Notes under the pieces: model-generated
What the model was told of the DNA's origin: nothing
What the model saw: only the letters and a program-made list of their open reading frames with translations
The model's database searches: none
Made by a program: the position numbers and the translations under genes
DNA from: Plantago ovata
Taxonomy: Eukaryota > Streptophyta > Magnoliopsida > Lamiales > Plantaginaceae
NCBI GenBank assembly: GCA_028274465.1
Contig: CM051458.1
Coordinates: forward strand, 52,937,253 to 53,001,252
DNA length: 64,000 bases
Reading direction: 5' to 3'
Part shown: positions 47,332 through 57,897 of the stretch, piece after piece
How positions within the stretch are numbered: the stretch's first letter is position 1
Layout: every line of letters starts with the position of its first letter

Positions 47332-49405
47332 TAAACTTCATAATTTGTGGCATGCTAGACTTGGTCACATTTAGGCCTGTAAACGAGCCGAGCCGAGTCG
47401 AACTTTGACAAATCTCGGCTCGTTTAGCATTATTATACTTGGGCTCGAAATCGAGTTCGAGCTCGAACGAGTTTCAATTCTTGGACTCGAGTTCGAGTTC
47501 GACGCACATTTTTACTATTCGAGTTCAACTCGCGAACTTTAAATTTTCTACACAAAACTAAAGAAGCTCGAATTTAGCTCGGCTCGTGAGCTCGAAAATT
47601 ATCAAGCTCGAATTAAGCTCGGCTCGTTAGCTCGAAAAATGTTATAGTGAAATGGTTTACAACTCTCAAAAGCCCGAGTTCTAACTCAAATTTCTGGCAA
47701 CTCACATATGAAAATTTCATAACACAAGTCACAAGATAACACAAAACATAAGTAAGTTATCCATAATGATGTAAAAATTCGTTAGTCATCTAACAGTACA
47801 ATATATTGTAAATTCCAAATGGAAATAGATCATCCACCAAATTACAATTCATGAATTACAGTATTACACAAGGATAAATCCATCAAAATATAACTCTTGA
47901 ATTTTGATAATCTCAAATTATGATATCCAGCAAACTGCAACTCCACTACTCCAGCCTAGAATCTGTAAAAAGAAAAGAAAACAAAAATGAACAATGAAGG
48001 AAATTAGCTAATGTTCCTAGTTACTGATGCATATGTACAGAAAAATTAACCTACAGAAACTAAAAAAAAAAAAAAATCGAGAACAGATCGGAACAGATTT
48101 ACCTGATAATTTCTTGCACAGAAGAGCGAGAGGCCGAGACGATGTGAACAGTTCGGTAGTCGGAGTAGGAGTTGGTGCCTGGTGGTCGAAGAGCGAGAGA
48201 CGGAGAAGATCTGAATTATGGTAGTCGGAGTCGGAGTGGTAGCGCAGGGCGGGAGGCAGTGTCCGGACAGTATTGTGGATGAGTAACGGAACAGATCTAG
48301 AAAGAAAAATAAAGTGAATGGAGAGGCAAAAGGGAGAATGAAGAGGCAAAAGGGTAAATGAATTTTAGGGTTTAGTTTATTAGAATTATATATTATTTAT
48401 TTATATATAGAATTATTATTTATCGAGTAGTTTGTCGAGCTTTCGAGTCGAGTATACATATATTCGAACTCGACTCGTTTATTATAGCGAACTATATTAT
48501 TTGTTCGAATTCGAGTTCGAGCTCGAATTTTCGAGTATCGAGTCGAACTTTTTTCGAGTCGAACTCGAACTGCTCGAAAAAAGCTCGATTCGTTTACAGG
48601 CCTAGTCACATTCCTTATAATAAGCTAGCTACTATATCTACTTTGTGTCTACAAAATCGTACGTAATTGGTAGCTACCATATTCATCACAATGGTTTCAT
48701 GAATATTTTGACAGTGGTAGATGATTATTCAAGGTGTACTTGGATATATATGATGAAAGATAAAAGTGAGACTAGATCTCTTATTCAAGATTTCAGTACT
48801 ATGGTTGTTACTCAGTTCAATACACAAGTGAAGTGTATTAGGACCTGATAATGGCTTAGAGTTCAAAATGATTGAGTTTTACAGGACTAAAGGCATTTTA
48901 CACCAAACTAGTTGTACTTATATTTCCCAACAGAATGGGAGAGTAGAAATAAAGCACCAGTTTCTCTTACAGGTGGAAAGATCTTTATTACTTCCTTCTC
49001 ATGTCCCTATTGCTAACTGGTCAGATCGTGTGTTGACAGCATCACATATTATCAACAAGATCTGTTGTTCTAAACAACAAAACACCTTATGAGATGTTGT
49101 ATACGAGACCTCCAACTTATGATCATTTTAAAATTTTTGGTTCTCTGTATTTTGTTTCAACTAACAATGCACGTAGAACTAAATTTGACAGGAGAGCACA
49201 AAAGTGCATTTTTATTGGGTATCCTGTTGGAACAAAAGGATATAGGTTGATCTTCAAACAAAGCAGGTGTTTGTTTCTAGACATGTTGTTTTATATGAAA
49301 GCATCTTTCCTTTCCGGGATCAAGACTATATGGATAAACAGAAAATTCTCTTTTATGATGAAAGAGAAGAAAATGATTATAGTTTTCTTATGATCATTTT
49401 GTTAC
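47332..49405 (+). pseudogene. copia integrase, split by an hAT MITE
   Basis: LWHARLGHI is read at 47340-47371 and continues as PYNKLATIS after the MITE at 48613. The integrase core follows with ILTVVDDYSRCTWIYMMKDK, a broken DNGLEF near 48850 and a degenerate GRVEIKHQF where NGVAERKH would be expected. The C-terminal YEMLYTRPPTYDHFKIFGSL block is at 49090-49150. Several frameshifts interrupt it (near 48840, 49075 and 49265). It ends near 49405. Confidence 0.82.
47372..48604. mobile_element. hAT MITE, 1233 bp
   Basis: Perfect 15-bp terminal inverted repeats TAGGCCTGTAAACGA and a perfect 8-bp duplication GTCACATT (47364-47371, 48605-48612). About 250 bp at the left and 180 bp at the right are filled with CTCGAAC, GAGCTCGA and GGCTCG words in both orientations. 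The middle is AT-rich; a block with GTAGTCGGAGT repeated twice lies at 48155-48235. No transposase is encoded, so it depends on an hAT enzyme in trans. Confidence 0.93.
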
Positions 49406-49410
49406 TCCTG

Positions 49411-49548
49411 ATTATTTTTTTTTTTGTTATCATAAATCAACCATTACAAAGCTAGTAATAAACTAGAAACAATCACGCACTTGGCGAGAATTGAACCAAT
49501 GACCTCTAGAGTCACGGCACCTCAGTCTAACCAATTGAGCTAGACCTC
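49411..49548 (-). mobile_element. tRNA-derived SINE
   Basis: On the minus strand it begins GAGGTCTAGCTCAATTGG with a perfect A box TAGCTCAATTGG (49531-49542), has a B box GGTTCAATTCT (49487-49497) and ends in an A-rich tail, seen as T at 49415-49425. The tRNA-like head is similar in outline to a tRNA gene but lacks the cloverleaf ends. No clear flanking duplication was found. It differs from the SINE at 37835. Confidence 0.8.
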
Positions 49549-50100
49549 ATTTATTTAATCACTTCTTTTGTTTTACTTGTTGTCAATTGTCAAATGCATC
49601 ATGATCTTTAATTAATTGCAAATGAGTACATCCCTATGCCTATGCATCATTTTCCTGTCAACTTTTTTCTTTGCAACTAGTTTATAACCCGTCGGATATA
49701 ATGAAATTTTTTATTTACAAATAAATCTTAAATCTGTCTTAAAAGTATGTTATGTTATTTATATAATACTTATAAATCATTTTTATATGTATAACTCAAT
49801 TGTAGGATGGATCGATAAAAACGCACTTATAACCATACAAAAGGTGTTTATAAATGAAAATACTCACAATACAATCATTACAATGCGGTAAAAAACAAAA
49901 ATAAGTGATCACATTACTAAATTATTAAATTGTATGATTATATTGAAAATCATGTATGAAGGTGTCTAAGAATTCACGAGGTGATGAAGGGGTAAGGACG
50001 GGTGATATTAAAGGAGAGGTGCGGGTTTAGGTGGTTTAGGAAGTTTGTATATCATTAGCGTTAGTGTAGGAGTATCATTAGCGTTAGTGTAGGAGTAGTT
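49549..50100. other. AT-rich intergenic DNA
   Basis: No gene seen. A 22-23 bp phrase TATCATTAGCGTTAGTGTAG is repeated twice in tandem at about 50049-50095 at the edge of the LINE fragment. Confidence 0.45.
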
Positions 50101-50205
50101 GGCGTGTTGGTGATGGGGAGAATATTAGAGTGTGGGGAGATAATTGGATCCCCCGTGATTATATGTTGAAACCAATCACGCCTAATTTGGTTCATGAGGG
50201 GTACC
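50100..50205 (+). pseudogene. LINE ORF2 fragment
   Basis: The plus strand reads WRVGDGENIRVWGDNWIP and then LKPITPNLVHEG, the conserved block between the reverse transcriptase and the zf-RVT domain of plant LINE ORF2. Only this piece of about 35 residues is present. The minus-strand gag-protease element starts immediately to its right. Confidence 0.75.
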
Positions 50206-50388
50206 TTTGATTCATTGTTATGGATGCTTCAAACGTGAAATTTGATCGGTTTAGATGATAGAGGGGTTGATGGGCTTTGTAAAGTGCACAAGATTGCAAG
50301 AATTGGTGGAGAATTGAGAGAGATTGAGATTTTTGGGGTGTTAAATCGGCAATGGAGAAAAAAAAACGAAGTGGGGGGCTTTGATGCA

Positions 50389-50551
50389 CAAGTGCTCCGC
50401 TTGGCTTTCTTAAGGAAAGCCAAGCGAAGCGCTTGGGCCGTCCCAAGCGAAGCGCTTGACAAGCGGTCCGCTTGGGACCTGCCAAGCGCTCCGCTTGGAT
50501 TTCCAATAAGAATGAAATTCTTACTGGAAATCCAAGCGGACCGCTTGGCAA
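50389..50551. repeat. palindrome cluster (CAAGCG..CGCTTG type) in the 3' region of the gag element
   Basis: At least five inverted repeats follow one another. CGCTTGGCTTTC and GAAAGCCAAGCG pair around five bases (50397-50425). CCAAGCGAAGCGCTTG occurs twice and AAGCGGTCCGCTT once. The largest is a hairpin at 50491-50539 with 15 perfect outer pairs, one mismatch, seven inner pairs and a three-base GAA loop. Confidence 0.9.
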
Positions 50552-50619
50552 GCCCAAGAGGAGCTCCCAACGAAACAAAATTTAAACCTGCTCCTAATCT
50601 ATATGCAAGTACCTACAAC

Positions 50620-50637
50620 CTCGGGTTGCCTCCCGAG
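50620..50637 (-). other. hairpin after the gag-protease ORF
   Basis: On the minus strand CTCGGG-AGGCAA-CCCGAG forms a six-pair stem with a six-base loop. It lies about 40 bases after the stop at 50680. The other gag element has the same loop and a stem with two exchanged pairs at 61445-61462. Confidence 0.8.
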
Positions 50638-50679
50638 AAGCGCCTTCGTTTAAAAGTCGTTGGCTCGACTCTTCACAAC

Positions 50680-52986
50680 TCATGCGGGATTGATTTCGCC
50701 TCGGGTACTAGACTTCCCCCTCCAATTGCTTCTCAAAGCATCAATTCCCTGCACATCTTGACGAACATAAAGTGGACCAAAAAATCCTACAAGTTCGTTA
50801 GTATCAACATAAGCATATGAATTAACAATGGCTCGCAACGTGTGTTGCTTGCCATTTACCTCAAAGTGACATGTTCGGCGATACATGTCTATGACCATAT
50901 GCACTTTGTTGATGAAGGCTCTACCCAAGAGAACCACATCTTTGAGCTTAGCAGAAGATGTAGGCATAACGATGAAATTAGTCTTCACCTCTACACCGGC
51001 AACCCTCACCGCCAAGTTCTCAATCACACCCAACGGCTTTTTCATGGACCCATCCGCTAATTGCACCATGCATTTCATAGGTCTCAAGCCAGACAAACCC
51101 GACTCTTCATACACGTTCAAGGGTATAACATTCACACCCGCTCCCGTGTCTAGAGTTGCCACTATTCCGTCCTTCTTCCCCAAGCCGATTTCAACATCGA
51201 AGCTCTCTTGGATGGGCACTTCCACCATATCCACCATCTCATCCTCAGACGATGAGTTTTCTTTCACCTCTTCAACTATCGCATCAGATTTTGCAACAAC
51301 TTCCTCTTCCATAACCACCTTAGGAGTCTCGACCTCCTCACTCACCTTGCAAGTTTCAGTTATCTTGCAACTTGGCACCTCAACTCGTGCATTGTCTCTC
51401 ACAACCGTGATCTCCACGGGCAAATCAGTCACCACGGTTATGGCCATAGCCTTCTCCGTGTTCCCGGGAAACTTCCCTTGCTCTCTACTAGCCCCCCGAT
51501 CTATCAACTCTTGCAACTTCTTATGGAGGTTGCTACTACTAGCCTCAAGCTTCTCAAACCGCTGATTGTTAGTAGCTTCATTACGATAGTAATGCTCCAT
51601 AAACTTATTCGTCTTCAACACAAGATCGTTGAGAGAAGAGACAAGAGGTGAAGGAAGCACCCCTCCACCTCGTGGTCCCGAACTAGCAACCTGAGGTGGA
51701 GGTGTAGGATTAGAAGGCGGTGCTCCTTCACACCAATTGTTCCCATAGCTGAGACGACTTCTATCTTGATTAGGCCCATAGGCATATTGATCCGGGTTAT
51801 GAAGATAACCACGGTTGCCTTGATTCTGGTACCCACCTCGGGGCCCACGGTTTTGTGGTCTCATATTGCCATATCCTTGCTCGTAGTTCACATCTCCAAC
51901 TACTTGCTCTCCCTCAGCAGCATACACTTCTTGACGGACATCGTTCGTGGTATATTGCTCTCTAGCAAATTCAGAACGGCATAAATAGGCCAGGTGCCCA
52001 TAGTTCTTGCACACACCACAAACTTCCGTAGAAGGAGAAGGAACGCTTTGCCTCAAAGCTTGCTTCACTTCACGGGCGAACCCATCGAAGGCATCTTGTT
52101 CTACCACTACCTTGGCCTCACCTCTTTGCTCCTTTTGGAGCACACGAGCCCTCACATTCCGGTTTTGGGAATTCCGGTACATCATGTCCAGCTTCACTTG
52201 AGCTTGAGAAGGAAGCAACTCCCCCATACTACCTCCACAAATACTATCCACTTGAGATTGAATCTCGGGATGTAAACCATTGTAAAAGAATTGGAGAAGC
52301 TGACCTTTATCATACCCGTGATGTGGGCATCGATGATGCAACCCCATGAATCGATCATAGGCCTCGTGGAAAGCCTCATCATACCTCTGCTCGAAGGAGC
52401 TAATTTGGCTCTTCATAGCCATCGTCTTGGAAGCGGGGTAGTAACGCTCCATGAACTTATCAAAACAAAGATCCCATGTTGTCAAAGACCCGACCTCCAA
52501 AGTATTAAGCCAAGCCTTTGCACGATCACCTAGCCCCATAGAAAAGACCTTCATACGGAGATCATCATCCGTAACACCAGCTCCTGGTCGCCCAAGATGG
52601 AGAACAAAATTCTCGAGCTCATTCAAGAACCCAATCACGTCCTCATTAGCCATCCCATAGAATTTGGGAAGTTGTTGGAACATGTGATTCTTGATCTCCA
52701 AGTTCCTTGTGGCATCATTGAGGACAATTGCTGGTCCTCTAGCCCCAACCGTAGGCTTAGTAAGTGTACGTATAGGCTGCTCCGCCATTTCACCTTCCAA
52801 GAAAACAGATTCAAGAATTGGCTCGAAAAGATAAGAAGAAGACTCTTCCCGAATACCAGAAGTGGAAGCTCTAGATGCTACCTCTTCAAACTCGAGATTC
52901 AAATTCCTCCTTCTCCTTTGAAACAAACGATCGATCTCGTCTACAAAAGGTTCAATAATAGGTCTACCCGTTCGGGTTCTAGGCAT
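50680..52986 (-). CDS. gag-protease polyprotein of the TR-GAG-like element
   Basis: An open frame of 768 residues. After a charged head (MPRTRTGRPIIEPF) the retrotransposon gag core covers roughly residues 95-260 (LEIKNHMFQQLPKFYG, MGLGDRAKAWLNTL, QFFYNGLHPEIQSQVD). A zinc knuckle CGVCKNYGHLAYLC fits CX2CX4HX4C at about residues 323-336. A Gly/Arg/Tyr-rich linker and a short coiled coil follow. A retropepsin-like domain has LDTGAGVNVIP at about residue 620 and VVLLGRAFI. The frame ends without polymerase. Such a protein could build particles and package its own RNA while borrowing enzymes. No inactivating change is seen, which is unusual among the elements here. Confidence 0.88.
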   Translation of the reverse strand: MPRTRTGRPIIEPFVDEIDRLFQRRRRNLNLEFEEVASRASTSGIREESSSYLFEPILESVFLEGEMAEQPIRTLTKPTVGARGPAIVLNDATRNLEIKNHMFQQLPKFYGMANEDVIGFLNELENFVLHLGRPGAGVTDDDLRMKVFSMGLGDRAKAWLNTLEVGSLTTWDLCFDKFMERYYPASKTMAMKSQISSFEQRYDEAFHEAYDRFMGLHHRCPHHGYDKGQLLQFFYNGLHPEIQSQVDSICGGSMGELLPSQAQVKLDMMYRNSQNRNVRARVLQKEQRGEAKVVVEQDAFDGFAREVKQALRQSVPSPSTEVCGVCKNYGHLAYLCRSEFAREQYTTNDVRQEVYAAEGEQVVGDVNYEQGYGNMRPQNRGPRGGYQNQGNRGYLHNPDQYAYGPNQDRSRLSYGNNWCEGAPPSNPTPPPQVASSGPRGGGVLPSPLVSSLNDLVLKTNKFMEHYYRNEATNNQRFEKLEASSSNLHKKLQELIDRGASREQGKFPGNTEKAMAITVVTDLPVEITVVRDNARVEVPSCKITETCKVSEEVETPKVVMEEEVVAKSDAIVEEVKENSSSEDEMVDMVEVPIQESFDVEIGLGKKDGIVATLDTGAGVNVIPLNVYEESGLSGLRPMKCMVQLADGSMKKPLGVIENLAVRVAGVEVKTNFIVMPTSSAKLKDVVLLGRAFINKVHMVIDMYRRTCHFEVNGKQHTLRAIVNSYAYVDTNELVGFFGPLYVRQDVQGIDALRSNWRGKSSTRGEINPA

Positions 52987-53110
52987 GCACTCACCTGAAA
53001 TGAAGAGTAGTGAGTTTCCAAGTCAAAAAGAAACAAAATACAGAAATAAGGCAAAGAAGAGATGTTGGCTGAAAAAACCAAAACAAAAACACCAACCAAA
53101 GGAGTTAGTT

Positions 53111-53128
53111 CCCCGGCAGCGGCGCCAA
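53111..53128 (-). other. primer binding site of the TR-GAG-like element
   Basis: On the minus strand TTGGCGCCGCTGCCGGGG follows the LTR by two bases. TTGGCGCCGTTGCCGGGG is the form seen in Athila-like elements and beside the LTR at 57738. Confidence 0.8.
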
Positions 53129-53130
53129 AT

Positions 53131-54577
53131 TGATGATGTCGTTTTTCACCAATTAAATTTGTTTAATAGCCAAAGAACACTTATCACTACACAAAATAGA
53201 GTGCAATGGCAAGTTGTCCCCGAGTGTCGTTCTCTCGGGACCTAACGTGGCTTTGTTTGTGGTTTTTGCTAGTTATTTCAGACAACGCGTTCAAGTGCTT
53301 ATAGAATTGTTTTCTTAGAACAAAGCAACGAGAAATCAGATTGTTGTAATCAAGTTTGGAAAAACGGTCGGTGATAGAAATCGAATACACATGCATGGAT
53401 TACGAATATGCTCACAAGTTCAGTGCGTAAAACCTTCAACTAAGTCTGCTAAGCAACTTGTCTAGGTAACTTTCAAGACACACATCATGAAAGGCCACTA
53501 TCAATAATTTAGAGGTGTTTGTCACTAACACCATTTATCTAGCATGCTGCAAATCTCTAACACACAATCCTATAGCTTTCATTGACCAAGAGTTTGTCAC
53601 TATACTCAATTCGAATATATTTTATAGGCAACTAAGAATCATATGAAGGATTTTTGCAGCAAGATTGACTCACAACCTCATGTAAGCATAAACATAACCC
53701 ATAGCATGCATATTCTACATTCTACCACCAACACAAAGGATTTAGCTACTCATATTCATCAACATACATCAAATCATATGAATTGTAAATAGAATACATC
53801 AAATCAAACTACTAGCAAGAGATAATGATACAATGTTACCACCAAGCTGTCACTAATCGGTGGGTATTGATGAAAACCTCTCCGTAGATGAAACAATGGA
53901 TGCAATCCTATGCCAAAACCTTTAATCCAATCTAAAATACAATGTAATCTGAGTTTTCTCTGAGTTTTGGGGCTTAGGAGCTCTGCCAAAACGTTGCCAA
54001 TGTTCAAAAGTATCGAAAAAGTAACTGAAAATCCGATTAAAGAAGGAAAATCCCGATTTGTAACTGCTGCCAAGCGGACCGCTTGGGGCTGCCAAGCGGA
54101 GCGCTTGGCAGGCGAAGCGCTTGGGGCCTCCAAGCGCTTCGCTTGGTCTGCTGTACCATTGCCACTAGAATTTGAAGCGCTCCGCTTCACTATTCCAGGC
54201 GCTTAGCTTGGCCCCTGGGCAGATTTTTGTCTTGCAACTCAATCCTTTTGCCCTCGTAAGGCCCTCGGGTGCCTTGGACTCATCCTTCTCAATGCTTATT
54301 GATGCTCAAGCACTCACGAACAAGCCGTGGAGATCAAGAAACTTCAACGGGGCAATTTTCTATCAAAAAAACTCGTTTTTAGCACCAAAAACGCCATTTC
54401 GTTCCTAAGCCTCTCCAAGCGGTCCGCTTGGCAGCGGTTACGTTTTCGGATTTCCTTCTTAGATCTGATCTTCTGTTATTTTTTGAATATTCTACAAAAC
54501 TAACCAAAAAACTAAGCAAAAAGACAACAAAAGAAGGTAAAAAAGACAAGATAAACGTGTCAAAAATACGTTCATCA
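53131..54577 (-). repeat. 5' LTR of the TR-GAG-like element
   Basis: 1447 bp, TGATGAACG..CATCATCA on the minus strand. It contains a palindrome cluster of the same CAAGCGGWCCGCTTG type as the element's 3' region (54069-54213, with another copy at 54416-54433). The right edge cuts the Tat integrase frame at 54578. Confidence 0.85.
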
Positions 54578-56218
54578 GAGACCACTTGTACAAGAGATCC
54601 TTTGAGGGAGTCTACTTGAGATGTGTCGCCGAGCAAGAAGTGCAAAAGGTTTTGGGAGAAATGCACCAAGGAAGTTGCGGGGACCATGCTGGTGGGAGAA
54701 CCCTTGCACAAAAAGTCATCCGCCCGGGCTACTACCGGCCAATTGTTCGCGAAGATGTTGCTTGATTCGTGAAGAAGTGCGAGGAGTGTTAATTGCACGC
54801 CAATCTAATCAATGTCTCGGCCAAGCCCCTTATGCCTATTTCGATCACTTGCCCTTTTGATATTTGGGGTATCGACATAGTTGGTCCTTTCCCAAGAGGC
54901 ACGGGGCAGAAGAAATTCATCATTGTCGCGGTTGAATACTTAAGCAAATGGGCGGAAGTTGATGCAGTGTCCACTATCACCGAACAAAGGGTGATGAACT
55001 TTGTATGGAGAAACGTCGTGTGTCGATTTGGCTTACCTAGAGTCCTTATCTCCGATAATGGTTCCCAGTTTTGTGGCCATAGGTTCAACAAGTGGTGCAA
55101 GGAAATGAAGATTGAGAGGAGGTACACCTCAAAAGGACACCCTCAATCCAATGGGCAAACCGTAGCTGTCAACAAAATCCTCATCAACAACTTGCAAAAG
55201 AGATTCGCTACCAACAAGGATTGGGTCGACGAGCTTGATGGAGTGGTATGGGCATATCGCACAACTTCGAAGACGGCGACAAGGGAAACCCCCTTCTCTC
55301 TAGTTTATGGTTCTGAAGCGGTCAAACCAGCAGAAGTGGCCGTGGAAACTCTCAGGATCCAAGGGTATCAACCCGAGGACAATCATACCGAGAGGATGTT
55401 CGATCTAGGGACGCTAGATGAAGCGAGAAGCACCACTTTAGTCAACATCCTGAGGTACCAAGTGTTGATCGCGAGAGCCTACAACAAGAGTGTGAAGGAA
55501 AGAGACTTCCAAGTAGGAGACCTAGTGCTCCGAAGAGCGGACATCCTGGGCAAAGTTGGGAAGATGCAACCGAAAGAAGGCCCCTACACGATTGTTGAAG
55601 CAAGGTCCAATGGAAACTACCGTCTTCAAGACATGGAGGGAAGAATGCTGAAGAACCCTTGGAACACTTCCAACCTCCAGAGGTTCTACGCTTGAGGTGT
55701 GTGAGAAACAAGCTTTTTGAAGAGCTCCTGTGAAAGGCCCCCAACTCTCAGATCGAGAGGGATTCCTCACAAGCTTGTGTGAGAGTTATCCTCCTCTTTT
55801 TTGGTTTAAGTTTTTAGGAAGTAGAAGTTTTAAGTAGAGCAACCTCAGAAGCATGGAAAAAGTTGTAAGAAAGCCGGCCATGAAGCCCATCATTGTAATT
55901 GAATTTCCAACAAATCAATGCAATGCATATCATTCAACAAAGAAGTGTTCAAGTAAGAGGCTCTGTACTTAAAACGATAAAAGAGTGCTACTCGATCAAG
56001 AGAGTTGCTCAAGCCGTCTATTGCTCGATCTAGAGAGCTGCTCGACCCGCTTATTGAACCATAACTCCCCGATTTCCTATCCCTGAAAAAGCCTCATCGA
56101 TCTACATTTCAAGGGGATAAGAATGAGGAGAGCCTGGGGAGCGAACAGGAAGAATTCTACACTTAGAATTTTTCCCGAATTTTCCCAAGGAAGTAGTTTG
56201 GGATTCGAGGAAGCTCGT
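54578..56218 (+). pseudogene. Tat-type integrase fragment and downstream region
   Basis: From 54579 the frame reads DHLYKRSFEGVYLRCVAEQE and continues through the integrase finger (HQGSCGDHAGG, CEEC followed by a stop) and core (GIDIVGPFPRGTGQKK, VLISDNGSQFCG, PQSNGQTVAVNK). The catalytic Glu position reads VAVNK where the complete copy has EAVNK, so the active site is lost. The frame ends at 55695 in NLQRFYA, the same end as at 30175. In-frame stops are near 54763 and 54790. 55696-56218 matches the untranslated region after pol in the complete element. The 5' half of this copy is missing. Confidence 0.88.
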
Positions 56219-57735
56219 TGATGACAGTGTTTTTTGCACTATCATTCAGGTCTTTTTCACCAATTTAGCTATCCTCTTGCATGTTTTAGTGTATTTTGTT
56301 AGAATAGTGTCACGTTTCCATTTCTTTTGTTATTTTCAGGTTTTAGGTGAAAATCGCACTTTTGGATGTAAATCATGGCGAAACATTGAAGTTTTGGTGC
56401 AACAAGATCACCCGTGGTGTGTCAAGGAGTACCGGGACGTGTTTCCAGGCCAAAAGACCAAGTTTCGGAGCTCAAAACCATGCCCAAGGCCAAGCAGAAC
56501 ATGAAAGATTCGAGATATCTTGTATGAGGCGGAAACAGTAGTTCATTCGGAGTTCGGGTGAAGATTTTGGAGCCTTTGAAGTGAAATCTGGAAGTTCCAT
56601 TTGCATAGTCTATGTATTTTGGGCACCAGTCTTTCATACGATATAGGATTGGGATGAGGTTAAAATCTACACGTAGATAACTCGAAGATCTATCCAACCG
56701 TGGGTCTTACATGCCAATCCAAGTTCGGACGCACCCGGAATCTCTGTTTGAACTTAGAGGAAAAATTGGCAAACTTGCTGCCCGTGCCGGGCGGACCGCT
56801 TGGTGCCAAGCGGTCAGCCTGGTGCGTTCCGGAAGCCCAGCGATATTTTATATATAAAAGTCGAATTTTCACATCTTAGATCATAATTTTGCAGACATAA
56901 ACCCTAGAGCTTGTTCTGGGTTTTCTTTCACTTGGAATTACTTTTTCTTAGCAATTTGGAGCACGAAGGTAGAGATTTGGACATCTTTTTATCGCACCTT
57001 GCTAGAAACTTGTGAGTTTAGTATTTCACCGGAGATTGACAACCCTCGGTGGTAACTTTGTATCTCACCTTTTTCATACTCTATCTTTCAATTCAATTGT
57101 GTTTTCATCTATGATTGCTATTGTTGATCTTGATTTTGATATGAGTAGCTAAATTTCTAGTTGGTGATAGTATGTAAATTCATAGCTAGGGTTCATATTG
57201 TGCATGATTGAGTTTCTGAGTCTTTTACTTGTATAATTAGTTTATTCGATTCTTTGATCCGACTAAGCCAAATATCTTCGTATAAAAGTGTTAGAAACAC
57301 TAGCACAATTCAAGATCATCGATTCAATATTTATAATTATCAAGTACTGCATGAACTAAGCCTGACAACCTTAGCCAAGTATTAGTATAGATAGGAAGCT
57401 TTCAAATACATGTCTACAAATCTGTCTTTTGGTGTTTGTTAATTCGAATTAGTTTTAAAGCAGTACGTGTTGCACTTTCATGCATAATTAGAACCCGATG
57501 CTTAGAATGAGCATTACTATCACCAGCTCTCGTCATATATTGCTATGTTAAGCTAAGTTGAATTTGTTTTCTGAATTTATATAGTAGCTATTGTAGTTAA
57601 AGCTAGTTAAGTCCCTAGAGATCGACACTCGAGGTCATCTTACCTCTGCACTACGTGTTTTGTGTAGTTGTGAGTTGACCTTTGGCTTTCAAACAAATTT
57701 ATTTGATTGTTCGAGTCGGACAATCTCTTTCATCA
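56219..57735 (+). repeat. LTR of an Athila-like element (outer element)
   Basis: 1517 bp, TGATGACAG..TTTCATCA, followed by the primer site. A palindrome pair of the GGACCGCTTGGTGCCAAGCGGTC type (56794-56817) lies some 30 bp upstream of a TATA sequence (TTTATATATAAAAG at about 56847-56860). It inserted into the Tat remnant after 56218. Its interior is cut after 160 bases by the next element, and no second LTR is seen. Confidence 0.85.
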
Positions 57736-57737
57736 AA

Positions 57738-57897
57738 TTGGCGCCGTTGCCGGGTACTTTAACTCCTTTTTACTCTTTAGCTTATTTATATTTCCAGCAT
57801 TTAATTTATGGAATAAGTGATCTTAGTTTGTCTAGTTTAGAAGTTGATTTCCAAATTTTGGTCAGAACTAACAGGACTGATTTTTGGTTGTGAGTTA
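57738..57897 (+). other. primer site and leader of the outer Athila-like element
   Basis: TTGGCGCCGTTGCCGGG (57738-57754) is the primer site. The leader that follows resembles the leader at 59110-59170 of the inner element (CTCCTTTTT, TTTAGCTT, ATATTTYCAGCATTYAATT). It ends where the inner LTR begins. Confidence 0.8.

Larger units (their letters stand above)
45808..49405 (+). mobile_element. truncated Ty1/copia retrotransposon with nested hAT MITE
   Basis: A 293-bp 5' LTR, a Met-type primer site, gag with zinc knuckle, GAG-pre-integrase and integrase core are read left to right. The protease is missing between the zinc knuckle (47215) and LWHARLGH (47340). The reverse transcriptase and 3' LTR are absent; the coding trace stops at about 49405, beside a SINE. 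The hAT MITE at 47372-48604 splits the pre-integrase motif. Many frameshifts show age. Confidence 0.88.
50206..54577 (-). mobile_element. gag-protease LTR element without polymerase (TR-GAG-like, Athila-related), left end lost
   Basis: From right to left: a 1447-bp 5' LTR, a primer site, an intact 768-residue gag-protease ORF, a conserved hairpin and a palindrome cluster. The sequence then ends at about 50206 against a LINE fragment, without a 3' LTR. No reverse transcriptase or integrase is present between the ORF and the break. Gag-only LTR elements (TR-GAG) are known in plants; the gag resembles Athila-type Ty3/gypsy elements. It sits in a Tat integrase gene (54578 on). Confidence 0.82.

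Noticed and set aside
49487..49548. tRNA gene on the minus strand
   Set aside because: A and B boxes are present but the acceptor stem does not pair and an A-rich tail follows, so a SINE is the better call.
50885..51565. 226-residue Ser/Thr-rich plus-strand ORF
   Set aside because: It is the reverse complement of the gag-protease linker and protease.
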